Positions 41,695-50,801 of a stretch of 64,000 nt of DNA are shown here, piece by piece (positions within the stretch are counted from its first letter, which is position 1; the number at the start of each line of letters is the position of its first letter). A program made the translations under genes and the position numbers. Below the pieces are notes generated by a model that did no database searches, was not told the DNA's origin, and saw nothing but the letters and a program-made list of their open reading frames with translations. This DNA comes from Brevibacillus brevis. GTDB taxonomy: Bacteria; Bacillota; Bacilli; Brevibacillales; Brevibacillaceae. The stretch spans positions 4,124,501 through 4,188,500 of the forward strand of contig NZ_CP041767.1 of NCBI RefSeq assembly GCF_022026395.1, written 5' to 3'.

Positions 41695-41922
41695 TCCAGC
41701 ATTCCCCCTAGCCTTCTGCTCATGGTCTAGTCCATTGTGCTTCTCTCTTTTTTCGACAGCGTCTTCCTTTTTACCTACCTTTTTAAAAACTTCCTGACAG
41801 ATCAAATCCTTTATATCCAACCATCATATTCCCAGCATTCATGGATGACGTCCTGTAGAATCCGTGCTACATTGAAAAAAATGAAAAAGTAAGTTACGAA
41901 AGAAAGGTTGGGATGAACTGAC

Positions 41923-43140
41923 ATGAGTGCCTCATCGACACCCATTCAATCTACACCTGCAGGGACTGCGGCACCGACTGTCTATCGCATGCTCTTTGCC
42001 ATTAGCATTGCGCATCTGTTAAACGACAGCTTGCAAGCAGTCATCCCTGCATTGCTTCCTATTGTAGAGAAGAATCTAGCATTAACGTTTACACAAGTCG
42101 GAATGATTTTGCTTGTCATGAATCTTACTTCATCTGTTTTGCAACCATTCGTCGGTTACTTCTCCGATCGCAAATCGATCCCTTTATTGCCACCTCTGGC
42201 GTTGATCGTATCGGGATTGGGGATGCTTGCACTCGCTTTCTCTGGCAATTACTATTTCGTACTCGCAGCAGTCGCCTGTGTTGGAATTGGTTCAGCCATC
42301 TTCCACCCAGAAGCCTCACGCTTCGCCCACTTGGCATCTGGTCCTCGCAGAGGGCTGGGGCAATCTATTTTTCAAGTTGGGGGAAATGCTGGTCAAGCAC
42401 TCGCTCCCTTGATGACGATCTTGGTCTTTGCGAACCTGGGACAGACAGGAGCTGCCTGGTTTCTGCTGCCCGGGCTATTAGCTAGCGGCATCTTGCTCTA
42501 TGTTGCGCTCTGGTATCGTGGACAACAGCGTTTGAAAAAGGCCACTGCCGCACCTCTCACGTATACCAATCGAAACAAGCGGCTGATTGCTCTCGGCCTC
42601 CTGATTGTCATCGTCAGTGTGCGTTCCTGGATGAATGCTGGTTATCAAAGCTTTTACCAGTTTTATTTGATGTATGTGAAAGATATGGATTATGCCAACG
42701 CACAGCTTGTCATTTTTGGTTTTCTTTTCGCAGGAGCGATTGGGACATTTTTTGGTGGACCGCTGTCGGACCGGTTCGGAAAAAGGAATTTGCTCATCCT
42801 CTCCACACTCGGTTCACTGCCGCTGACATTGCTGACCCCTTACGTCTCCGGCTTTTGGGCCTTTCCATTACTGGTGATCAGCGGCTTTATCATGCTTTCC
42901 AGCTTCTCCGTCACGGTCGTATATGCCCAAGAGCTATTGCCTGGCAAAATCGGTACCGTATCCGGGCTGATTATCGGACTTGCCTTCGGAATGGGAGGCA
43001 TGGGCGCTCTCGTATTCGGCTATCTCGCCGATCTCTACAGTCTGAGCTTTGTCATTCTGTTATGTTCGTTCCTCCCGTTGATCGGGTTTATGGGCTTTTT
43101 CTTGCCGAAAGACAAAACACTCCGCGAATGGGCTCACTAA
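41923..43140 (+). CDS. MFS transporter, fosmidomycin-resistance (Fsr) type
   Basis: Twelve-helix efflux protein of 405 residues. Characteristic Fsr patterns: ISIAHLLNDSLQAVIPALLP in helix 1 (about 27-46), GYFSDRKSIPLLPPL, and GIGSAIFHPEASRFAHLASGPRRG near 125. The acidic ALND/HxxND motif marks this family. ATG start with a weak ribosome-binding site (GGGATG). Stand-alone, convergent with the SEC-C gene across a shared terminator. Confidence 0.88.
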   Translation: MSASSTPIQSTPAGTAAPTVYRMLFAISIAHLLNDSLQAVIPALLPIVEKNLALTFTQVGMILLVMNLTSSVLQPFVGYFSDRKSIPLLPPLALIVSGLGMLALAFSGNYYFVLAAVACVGIGSAIFHPEASRFAHLASGPRRGLGQSIFQVGGNAGQALAPLMTILVFANLGQTGAAWFLLPGLLASGILLYVALWYRGQQRLKKATAAPLTYTNRNKRLIALGLLIVIVSVRSWMNAGYQSFYQFYLMYVKDMDYANAQLVIFGFLFAGAIGTFFGGPLSDRFGKRNLLILSTLGSLPLTLLTPYVSGFWAFPLLVISGFIMLSSFSVTVVYAQELLPGKIGTVSGLIIGLAFGMGGMGALVFGYLADLYSLSFVILLCSFLPLIGFMGFFLPKDKTLREWAH

Positions 43141-43162
43141 TCTATACCAATAAAAAGTCAAA

Positions 43163-43196
43163 ACAAAAACCCGAGGACACACATCCTCGGGTTTAC
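43163..43196. terminator. Bidirectional terminator
   Basis: AAACCCGAGGA pairs with TCCTCGGGTTT around seven to eight bases, between convergent Fsr and SEC-C genes. Confidence 0.8.
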
Positions 43197-43211
43197 TTCA
43201 TGTTAGGGAAG

Positions 43212-45281
43212 CTAGACCAATACACCTGTTGGTGCGCCCAGCACTTGGGCAATGACTGGCGGATACACTTCAGGCGTACCATACAGTCTCCAAGTACCAT
43301 CCTCACCTTGACCGAACAAGCCATGGATCATCCAATCTGCTGACAGCATAGTACCCCAATCAACGCCAATAGACAGCTTGATTGTCTCGCCATTCGCACG
43401 TTTTGCCGTACAACCAGATGCAGTGATCTCTTGCACGAGCAAGGATTCTTCCGTGATATTTTTGAGCGCCACCGTGTTGCTGTAAAGATTTTGAGTCGCT
43501 TCTTTTTCCAGCACACCACGCAAGCGATAGGATTCCGGCAATGTTTCCTTCAACTCGGCGAACAGTGGCTGCATGACAGGATAAAGCGTGTATGGTCCTT
43601 GCTTATCCAGCCACTTGAAGAACGCCGTCAAAACAGACATCAGATTGGTTGCCAACGTTTTGGTCGTTGCGTCCGTGCGCGTGAAAATGTCGTGGACGAG
43701 GAAGTATACCAGGTCCTCTCTGCGCAACTGCTCCCATGTGAAAGATGGGCCAAACGCTCCTCTGACGAATGAACGGAAGTTGTTCATGACCTCATCGTAC
43801 TTTTTGACGGTTGCTTCCGACTTGCCATCGGTCATCTCTTGCACGAAGCGATTGATGTCCGCAAGTCTGTCAGGATGTACAGTGTACACACTCTCCGGCA
43901 ATCCCTCGATCAACGGACGGCGCAGCAGGTTATGCACATGCAGGCTGTCATTTGACAACGAGAGACGAGGACGAAGCATGTCCATTCGGATAAAGCGAGC
44001 CAATCCTTGTCCAACTTTATGATCCTGTTCCATTTGCTCCATCAGTTTGTGGAGTTTTTCATGCAGCTCCTCGTTTTCAGTAGCCGCAACCAAGAGCGGA
44101 GCCAAATCATCGAGCTGTTCATGGGAAGTAACCAGCCATTTTTCAGCAAAATAAGTTTGGACTGCCCACTGCAGCACTTTTGGTGGCAAAGTAGGCTGAC
44201 TCGTGATAAACAGAGTTCCTTTGGATAAACGAGAGCCCGTTGAAGTAAGAACGCGGATCTCCTCTTCGTTCTCAAATGCAAGCAGCAGCAAAAGCTCTGC
44301 GACTTCGTCCAACTGCCGTGCATACCCTTCCAGAATCAGGCTGTCATCTTGCAAAATCACTTCTGCTTGTACTTCGTATAGCTCCAGCAAGGCATCCTTT
44401 AAATTCGGGAACAAATGCTCTTCCTTGCGTGTCGCATATACCCATGTCTCACGAGCACCATCCCGTTTTTTCAGCTCAAATGAAGGATTCGACTCGATTA
44501 CTTTCAATAGCTGTTTACGGTCTGGCATAGCATAGGTACGACGCAGAAGCGATTCTTGCTTCGGCGCTTCCGACTCACTTGCCGCTTCACCAAATTGAAC
44601 GATGAAATGATACAGCTCTGTCGTATAGCTTCTCTTGCCCGTATCTGTCTTCGCAGCTTCTACTTCTGGATGCTGTTGTAACCACTCGAGCAGGCTTTCC
44701 TTGACATGTGGCTGCAAGATGATGCTGCCAGAGAAGAGCATATCACGCAGACCCAGATTCAGCAGGCGCCCTACGATCAATTGTCCAGGGACAACATTCA
44801 ACGTATTGGCACGAAGCAGATAGTGTTTTTCTTCCGAAATCGGGTGTTGAACCGTGATGACATCACGCTCCACTTCCACGATTTCATAAACATTCAGGTG
44901 CAATCCAGCAAACGCACGGCGAAGATCAGGCTCCATCCGACGTCCATGCTGTTTGATATAGTTCTCAAGCAGCGTGCTTCCACCTGTTTTGACGTCCAAT
45001 ACACACCAGTTGAAGAAATGGGCAGCCCATTCAGGACGTGCGACGCTCTCTTGGGTCAAGCCTACTTCTTCGGCAAAACGATTGCGTGCTTCTTGAATCG
45101 TCTCACTGGTTACGTTTGCGCCGACAAAATGATTCAGTCTTTCGACCCAGCCAGCGTATTCTTTTTGCAGCTTTTGCTCGTGGCGGCTACGCAGCTCCGT
45201 AATAGGAGTAACAACCCCACAGCATTTTTTGTATTTTTTTCCGCTCCCACAAGGGCACAGTTCGTTTCTTCCTACCGACAT
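43212..45281 (-). CDS. Large SEC-C zinc protein with recombinase-like helical domain, function unknown
   Basis: About 689 residues. N-terminal SEC-C zinc motif CPCGSGKKYKKCC at about 9-21, as at the end of SecA. The middle (about 150-480) is unrecognised, with long acidic helices. Around 495-575, ATVKKYDEVMNNFRSF followed by FTWEQLRREDLVYFL and LMSVLTAFFKWLDKQG resembles the N-terminal SAM-like core-binding domain of tyrosine recombinases, but no catalytic R-H-R-Y domain follows. Start taken at ATG 45281 (MSVGRNELCPC); earlier starts to 45335 are possible. Last gene of a three-gene operon. Confidence 0.75.
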   Translation of the reverse strand: MSVGRNELCPCGSGKKYKKCCGVVTPITELRSRHEQKLQKEYAGWVERLNHFVGANVTSETIQEARNRFAEEVGLTQESVARPEWAAHFFNWCVLDVKTGGSTLLENYIKQHGRRMEPDLRRAFAGLHLNVYEIVEVERDVITVQHPISEEKHYLLRANTLNVVPGQLIVGRLLNLGLRDMLFSGSIILQPHVKESLLEWLQQHPEVEAAKTDTGKRSYTTELYHFIVQFGEAASESEAPKQESLLRRTYAMPDRKQLLKVIESNPSFELKKRDGARETWVYATRKEEHLFPNLKDALLELYEVQAEVILQDDSLILEGYARQLDEVAELLLLLAFENEEEIRVLTSTGSRLSKGTLFITSQPTLPPKVLQWAVQTYFAEKWLVTSHEQLDDLAPLLVAATENEELHEKLHKLMEQMEQDHKVGQGLARFIRMDMLRPRLSLSNDSLHVHNLLRRPLIEGLPESVYTVHPDRLADINRFVQEMTDGKSEATVKKYDEVMNNFRSFVRGAFGPSFTWEQLRREDLVYFLVHDIFTRTDATTKTLATNLMSVLTAFFKWLDKQGPYTLYPVMQPLFAELKETLPESYRLRGVLEKEATQNLYSNTVALKNITEESLLVQEITASGCTAKRANGETIKLSIGVDWGTMLSADWMIHGLFGQGEDGTWRLYGTPEVYPPVIAQVLGAPTGVLV

Positions 45282-45362
45282 AGAGGGTTTGGATCTCCTT
45301 TCCATCCCACGCGGCATGCGCGGGGAATCATGCACAATCCCCCTATTTTACCGCATTACTCG

Positions 45363-45638
45363 TCATGTGTTCAAGTGTTCTCGCTTTGGTTCATGTGCGA
45401 TACCCACATCCGTGTTGTTGCTTTCCCATTGGACAATAAATTGTTCCAGACGATTCATCAACCTGACGATGCGCTGCTTCTCGCCCATGCATGCTGAAAT
45501 AGCAGAGAGTTGGTTCGTGGCAAAAAGCTCCACCACTTCCTTCTCCATTTCTTGAAGGCGAATCCGATAGCCCGCGATAACCTCGCGCAGGATGGCAAAT
45601 CTCTGCTCTAACCGGATCGTAGCCTCAAGTTGACTCAT
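45363..45638 (-). CDS. Small coiled-coil protein (91 residues)
   Basis: All-helical, charged 91-residue protein (MSQLEATIRLEQRFAIL) predicted to form a coiled coil over most of its length. Its ATG overlaps the stop of the upstream gene by 4 bases (ATGA), so translation is coupled. Likely partner of the coiled-coil C-terminus of the upstream product; function unknown. Confidence 0.75.
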   Translation of the reverse strand: MSQLEATIRLEQRFAILREVIAGYRIRLQEMEKEVVELFATNQLSAISACMGEKQRIVRLMNRLEQFIVQWESNNTDVGIAHEPKREHLNT

Positions 45639-46630
45639 TGTTGCTCACTGGTCGCTAGCACCTGTTGAATGCCAAGTACGATCTGCTCATGCTTATGTTT
45701 CTCTTTCATGAGCACTTCTATAGCTTGCATATTGCTTTGTTGAAAATGAGCGACAACTTCTTGGGACATTTCTTGGTTTCTTGTCTCCAAGCGGCTGATA
45801 GCTTCTTGCATCAGTTTTTGTACTTCCTCGAGAACTTGCTGGTTGGTAATGGTAGACATAGTAGCTTCCTCCTTAGTAAATAATCGTTCTTGTTGTTCTT
45901 CCACCTGGTGTAAGGGATTCGCTGGTTCTTCCGATGCAATTTCTTCTGAGACGGACTCGCTGTTTCCTATCGATACAGAAGGGGCAGCAACAGCAACCTC
46001 GAGGGCCGCCTGCTCTTCCTTGGAATCTTCGCTACGAGCAATGATGTACATGGTATCACCGTCAATGCGGAAGCGGTCATCTTGCGCTGGGAGAAAAGCA
46101 GCATCTGCAGCAATGCCTACTTCCTGCTCCAGAAAATGGACTAATGTGCGAGCAGAAACCTGCGTAATGCCATTGTCGCGGCAAAACTCATACACTTGGT
46201 CATTGCCCAAAGTCCACTCTGCCAAAAACCATCTGCTGTCGCCTTGATATTGCACAAAGCGAGGATCGCGTTCCAATTGCAGCATACGAAGAATCTGATT
46301 CCAACCAAACTGCGTTTGACGACGCAGCTCTGCGACAATTTGCTCAAGCTTTTTTGGTGTTTGGCTATCGCGCAAATAGCGATGAGCCAAGTCGTACACT
46401 TGATGCGGCTGGTGAGTGACCTCTACGATCGCCTCTGAGCTTCCAACTCGCACTGGAGACTGCTCCATGTTCAACACTTTATCCAGTATTGTCTTGCAGT
46501 CCAGATCCAAAAAAGCATTCAGCTCATTCGCTTCCATCCGGGAGCAGATCTCCGTACGTGGAAGGGAGCGCTCACCGGGCCGGAATACCTTTTTTACAAT
46601 ACTTGGTAGGGTATAAGTTGGCCGTTTCAT
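45635..46630 (-). CDS. Winged-helix (HARE-HTH-like) and coiled-coil protein, function unknown
   Basis: 331 residues. Two successive segments end in the HARE-HTH/RpoE-delta-like pattern: ILRMLQLERDPRFVQYQGDSRWFLAEW (split: ILRMLQLERD then RFVQYQGDSRWFLAEW, about 110-137) and FLPAQDDRFRIDGDTMYII (about 180-199). An acidic linker (about 205-250) follows, then a coiled coil to the end. Suggests DNA or RNA-polymerase contact. ATG behind AAGGAG. First gene of an operon with the two genes that follow. Confidence 0.7.
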   Translation of the reverse strand: MKRPTYTLPSIVKKVFRPGERSLPRTEICSRMEANELNAFLDLDCKTILDKVLNMEQSPVRVGSSEAIVEVTHQPHQVYDLAHRYLRDSQTPKKLEQIVAELRRQTQFGWNQILRMLQLERDPRFVQYQGDSRWFLAEWTLGNDQVYEFCRDNGITQVSARTLVHFLEQEVGIAADAAFLPAQDDRFRIDGDTMYIIARSEDSKEEQAALEVAVAAPSVSIGNSESVSEEIASEEPANPLHQVEEQQERLFTKEEATMSTITNQQVLEEVQKLMQEAISRLETRNQEMSQEVVAHFQQSNMQAIEVLMKEKHKHEQIVLGIQQVLATSEQQ

Positions 46631-46762
46631 TGCACTTTCTCCTTCTCGTGATCGGCATTGTTTGCCAAATCAAATGGGAATCAAGAAGTTATTCTACAAA
46701 AAGAAAAAAAATCCTACCTGCCTTGAAGTGTTTATGAATTCCGATAATGATGAAAAGGAAAA

Positions 46763-46796
46763 CCCGACGTGGCTTCTACACCATATCGGGTATTGG
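46763..46796 (-). terminator. Terminator of the YcdB-like gene
   Basis: Minus strand ACCCGAT...GTCGGGT hairpin followed by TTTCC, directly after the stop. The rest of the gap to 46630 shows only AT-rich sequence. Confidence 0.6.
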
Positions 46797-48359
46797 TTAT
46801 TGGGTAGCTTTCCATTCCAGCCAGGTTTCCTCCACCGCACCCGTTGCAGCATCAATCTGCAGAGACTTGGCATCGGCTGTCGGTAAATAGGCCAGCTGCG
46901 GCAGTTTCGCAGAATGCGTCCCTACCTTCGGATACCAGTAAGCCAAGCGCAGATTTGCTTCTTTGACATACGCATCCTTTGCTTTCTCACCCTTCACAAT
47001 ACCGTCTTTACTGAAGGTAGCAGGCATGGACGGCAGGTCATTTACTTGAGCAAGGACTACATTGCCCTTCTTTGCGTCCACTTCCAGGTAGAACAGTGGT
47101 CTCTTGGTAGGGATACCGTCAATCTCAGGGTGAAAAGCAAAGCTACTGATCGGCCGCACCAGATTTTGATCTGCCCAACCTGGCAGATTTTCTACAAGAC
47201 TCGTCTCCTTTACAAAGAAGGATTGTTCTTTGGATGATAAGTATTTCTCCACAAATTGTACGGCGATGTTTTTTGCCTCATCATGCGTGAGCGGCTTCTC
47301 AAGCTCCTTTTCTACGGGACCGTCCAGTTTGAATTCAATAGGTGATTTTGTTTTACGGTCGAGCGTAATCCACGCGCTTTGATACGAATTCGCATTCCAT
47401 TCATGGCGATCGATATCACTGTTTTTATACTTTTTGTCTTCTTTTACATTTTTGTACGTGCGTTGATTCAGCTTCAGGCCAAAATCCTTTTCGAGCATCT
47501 GCTCCATTTTTTTCGTATCTCGCCAGACGCCCATGTCTGCTGTTCCTTTGATTTTCATCGACTTATTCTCTGTTTTATAAACAGATGGAACTTCTTCACC
47601 AGACAGGGCATCTATCGTAGGCAATTGGTCAGGGACGTAAACAAGCTTGCCCGCTGACTCATCGTAGACCAATTCCAAGGATACCTTGTCTTGCCACTCC
47701 TTCATTGCCTTCTCTAGCGGTACAGCCTTGCTTGGGTCCGCTACTTCTTCTGCGGTTGGAAGCTTTAGCTTTTCTTGCTGAAAATGGACAACCTGACCCT
47801 TTGCGTCAACCATGACCCGCGCTGTCTCTTTATCCACCCATGTATTGTTCAACTGTGGGTAGACACTGACAACGGCCAGATGATCCAGCTCAGATGCGCG
47901 ATCGAATGAAAGCATCGCTTGCGGGGAAATAACATGATCAACTGTTATGTAATTCCGGATAAAGTCCACAGCCTTTTGATAGGCTTCCTTTTGATTGATT
48001 TTGGTTGTTTTGTCCCGATTCACATCATACAGGACAAAACTGGTCAAATCTCCTTTTGCATTTGTGGAGATAGTGAGCGTTGTATTCGTGGTAATGACAC
48101 TCTTTCGGTCCGAAAGATTAATGACATACCCCGAGTTGCTTGTCCCTCCGTATGAGTCCACATGAAGGTCTTTCATGAGAGGCACATAGTCCTCTTTCAA
48201 TTCTGTTAACAAGTGGACGATGTCTTCTGGCAACTCAATCGGTTCCAGACTCGATTTGCCATCATACGCATAGGAAGACAACGGATGCAGAAGTGCCACT
48301 GGTGTCGTGACCATGCTGACTGCCAAGACAAGCATGGCAGCTCTGTTTCGCTTTTTCAT
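46797..48359 (-). CDS. Secreted YcdB/YcdC (PepSY-like) repeat protein
   Basis: Exported protein of 520 residues: basic start MKKRNRAAML, hydrophobic core and likely signal peptidase site near SSYA-YD (about 31). The mature part consists of repeated PepSY/YcdB-like units with EKAMKEWQDKVSLELVYDESAGKLVY and VDAKKGNVV turns; these domains occur in inhibitors of secreted proteases. I am confident of export, less so of the family. Stand-alone with own terminator. Confidence 0.65.
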   Translation of the reverse strand: MKKRNRAAMLVLAVSMVTTPVALLHPLSSYAYDGKSSLEPIELPEDIVHLLTELKEDYVPLMKDLHVDSYGGTSNSGYVINLSDRKSVITTNTTLTISTNAKGDLTSFVLYDVNRDKTTKINQKEAYQKAVDFIRNYITVDHVISPQAMLSFDRASELDHLAVVSVYPQLNNTWVDKETARVMVDAKGQVVHFQQEKLKLPTAEEVADPSKAVPLEKAMKEWQDKVSLELVYDESAGKLVYVPDQLPTIDALSGEEVPSVYKTENKSMKIKGTADMGVWRDTKKMEQMLEKDFGLKLNQRTYKNVKEDKKYKNSDIDRHEWNANSYQSAWITLDRKTKSPIEFKLDGPVEKELEKPLTHDEAKNIAVQFVEKYLSSKEQSFFVKETSLVENLPGWADQNLVRPISSFAFHPEIDGIPTKRPLFYLEVDAKKGNVVLAQVNDLPSMPATFSKDGIVKGEKAKDAYVKEANLRLAYWYPKVGTHSAKLPQLAYLPTADAKSLQIDAATGAVEETWLEWKATQ

Positions 48360-48429
48360 AGGAATACCTCCTCATTACAAGACATTACTGTTAAGACGAG
48401 CTTCCTGCAAAAACGTTTCTGATTTATCT

Positions 48430-48474
48430 AAAAAAAGCCAACTGCTTCGTTTTGCTTGGCAGTTGGCTTTTTGT
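48430..48474 (-). terminator. Terminator of yhaM
   Basis: AAAAAGCCAACTG pairs with CAGTTGGCTTTTT around about 15 bases, 10 bases past the yhaM stop. Confidence 0.85.
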
Positions 48475-48482
48475 TCCATGGA

Positions 48483-49430
48483 TTAATACCCGCGCCAGAC
48501 TTTTCGTCTAAGCACGCCAGCATACGCCCATTCCTCTTCTTCCGGCATGTCCGCTAGTGTTTGGCTCAAAGCGTTCATTTTGCTGTCGATCTGGTCCAGG
48601 TAATGGAACATGACAGCTGTAGGCGTTTTTCCGGATACAGCACTTCCCCAGCCGTTCTCTACCTCTCCATGATGACTCAAAATGCAATGCTTCAAATGCA
48701 GAACCTCCGCGTCCCCTAAAGAAATATCGAGCTTGCGGCAAATGCCGCTTACCATCTCGACTCCCATGACCAAGTGACCAATTAGCTGACCTGGCGTGGT
48801 GTAATCCGGAGCGATGGGATCAGATAGCTCGTACAGTTTTCCAATATCGTGCAAGATGCAAGTCGCAATCAGTACATCCCTGTCTACTTGGGGATACAGT
48901 GGCAAGAGGCTCTGTGCCGCTGTCAACAGAGAGACGATATGCTCGAGCAAACCGTGATAATAGTTGTGGTGCATACGAACGCCAGCCGGATAATGGCGAA
49001 GGCGATCCTGAATCTCCTCTGTTGCCAACGCTTCTTGAATAATGGCCTTGAGCGTGGCACTCCGCAGGCTTTCGACTGCATGGGTAAGCTTTGTCCAAAG
49101 TTCATCTACTGGAACGGGCGAGATCGGAATAAGCGACTCCATCTGAACTTCGTCTGAAGCGGCAGCCGGTCTGATCCGTTGAATCACTAGTTGCTTTTTC
49201 CCACGGTACATTTGGACGGCAGCGTCGATCTTCACGACAGACTTGACGTTAATCCATTCCTTCATTTCTGCATTGACATCCCACAGCTTTGCCATGATCG
49301 TACCGGAGCGGTCTCCCAGCTCCAGATTTAAGTATTCACTCTGATTACTCGCTACGCCCGCTTCCTTGTTTTTGATCAGGCAAAAGGCGACAACACGCTC
49401 TCCCTCTTGATAATCCAATAAATATTTCAT
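48483..49430 (-). CDS. yhaM: 3'-5' exoribonuclease YhaM
   Basis: Firmicutes exoribonuclease that trims RNA and single-stranded DNA from the 3' end. N-terminal OB fold (about 10-95: LNLELGDRSGTIMAKLWDV) and HD domain (about 160-290) with HHNYYHGLLEHIVSLL, CILHDIGK (metal-binding HD) and LSHHGEVENG. 315 residues, the usual length. ATG at 49430. Downstream of the DUF1232 gene with an 18-base gap, so possibly in one operon with it and dedA. Confidence 0.95.
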   Translation of the reverse strand: MKYLLDYQEGERVVAFCLIKNKEAGVASNQSEYLNLELGDRSGTIMAKLWDVNAEMKEWINVKSVVKIDAAVQMYRGKKQLVIQRIRPAAASDEVQMESLIPISPVPVDELWTKLTHAVESLRSATLKAIIQEALATEEIQDRLRHYPAGVRMHHNYYHGLLEHIVSLLTAAQSLLPLYPQVDRDVLIATCILHDIGKLYELSDPIAPDYTTPGQLIGHLVMGVEMVSGICRKLDISLGDAEVLHLKHCILSHHGEVENGWGSAVSGKTPTAVMFHYLDQIDSKMNALSQTLADMPEEEEWAYAGVLRRKVWRGY

Positions 49431-49448
49431 CTATTTGCCCATCCTAGC

Positions 49449-49967
49449 TTATTTTTTTCGGAACAGGGTTTCTTCCAGCTTTTTCACTATTTTTTTGCCG
49501 ACCAAATCATCCGCTGATCGAATCACCTTCGTAATGACGGCCAAGAGGTCTTCTTCGCCATTCCAATGCTCGCGTACAATCGACTCATCGATATCCACCA
49601 AAATCTTGCGCAAAGCATAAACAGCCAGAATGACGTCGTCCAGAAGTCCGAATCCGCCGACTAATACCTCTGGAATAAAATCAATCGGCGTAATGAAGTA
49701 GGCAACCGCTACACCCGCTAACGCTTTTGATTGAACACCTACGCGCTTGTCCAGCAGAAGGCGGGCCAAGAGAACAAACAAATCTGGTGCAAGCAAAATA
49801 AAGTTGGCTACAGAATCATTGACTCCCTTGTCTTTAATGAACGCTTCGATTTTTTCACGCAATTTATCATAAAATCGCTGATGTTTTTCCGGTAATACTA
49901 CAGGAACCAGTTCGGTTGGCTTGTGAACCACAGGCAGTAGATTTTCGTTGCGGTTTTCTTCACTCAT
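49449..49967 (-). CDS. DUF1232 (YkvA-like) membrane-associated protein
   Basis: 172 residues with the DUF1232 core AYFITPIDFIPEVLVGGFGLLDDVILA (given as YFITPIDFIPE and GFGLLDDVIL, about 90-115), a short amphipathic/hydrophobic helix pair. Function unknown; related YkvA proteins are membrane-linked. Its start overlaps the end of the DedA gene by 8 bases, suggesting coupled expression. Confidence 0.88.
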   Translation of the reverse strand: MSEENRNENLLPVVHKPTELVPVVLPEKHQRFYDKLREKIEAFIKDKGVNDSVANFILLAPDLFVLLARLLLDKRVGVQSKALAGVAVAYFITPIDFIPEVLVGGFGLLDDVILAVYALRKILVDIDESIVREHWNGEEDLLAVITKVIRSADDLVGKKIVKKLEETLFRKK

Positions 49968-50577
49968 TCTGATCCCTCCGTAATTGCTTTTTTACATTTG
50001 CCTTGTGCCTGAAATACGACCAGGCTGCGATCAATGCCAGCAAAGCGATAAAGAAGATCGCAAGGTTACGGGCAATCAAATCAAACAGCTCATCCCAGCG
50101 TTCTCCTAATTGCCAGCCCAGCGTCACGAAAAGCAAGCTCCAAAATAGCCCACCCAAATAGGTATAGAGCATGAAAGTCGGAAATGGCAATCGCGTGATC
50201 CCGGCAAAATAGGCCGTAAACTGGCGAACACCAGGGATGAAATAGCCTAACGGAAGCGCCCATTTACCGACGCGATTAAACCATTCTTCCGTTTTTTTGT
50301 AAACGGTATAGCCCATCCCCAATCGTTTTCCATATCGTTCGAGAAAAGCGTAACCTAATGTTCTGCCGATCCAGTATGCCACCGTCATCGCCGTAACAGA
50401 ACCGAGAAAGCAGACGAAAAAAGTAGGCCAATAATCCAATTTTCCCGTTGAGACAAGAAATCCGGAAAAAACGAGCAGCGTTTCTTCAGGCAAGGGCATT
50501 CCCAAAATTCCCAGAAAGAACAATCCAAACAAGGCGCCATACCCATATTGCGAAATATAGTCACCAAAGGTTCCCAT
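49960..50577 (-). CDS. DedA family membrane protein (VTT domain)
   Basis: Inner-membrane protein of about 205 residues; DedA proteins recycle lipid carriers or phospholipids across the membrane. Signatures: GMPLPEETLLVFSGFL (about 28-43), AYWIGRTLGYAFLERYGKRLG, and FIPGVRQFTAYFAGITRLPF (about 128-147). Start at ATG 50577 (MGTFGDYISQYGY) behind GGAAGG; the frame is open to 50652. Heads a probable operon with DUF1232 and yhaM. Confidence 0.9.
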   Translation of the reverse strand: MGTFGDYISQYGYGALFGLFFLGILGMPLPEETLLVFSGFLVSTGKLDYWPTFFVCFLGSVTAMTVAYWIGRTLGYAFLERYGKRLGMGYTVYKKTEEWFNRVGKWALPLGYFIPGVRQFTAYFAGITRLPFPTFMLYTYLGGLFWSLLFVTLGWQLGERWDELFDLIARNLAIFFIALLALIAAWSYFRHKANVKKQLRRDQNE

Positions 50578-50801
50578 TACACCTTCCACGAATGTCACCA
50601 CTTTTCCAGCAAGCTGCCCTCTTCCATTATGCCAAAAGAAAGGCGCATTCACAAATCAGAGCTCCTATGGCAACTATTAATTTTTGCCAATTGGGAGATA
50701 CTCTACAACAACAACCAAAAAACGAATCCAGCTTCACCATTCGCCATACCCTTAGGGAATTTTGCGGACAAATGACTTGGGACAAACGAGGGATAGCACG
50801 G

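Noticed and set aside
45336-45497. Plus-strand frames upstream of the SEC-C gene
   Set aside because: Antisense to the SEC-C and coiled-coil genes, with no start signals.
50448-50801. 118-residue N-terminal extension of the DUF2062 protein
   Set aside because: Runs antisense through the dedA start; the family homology and ribosome-binding site begin at 50802.
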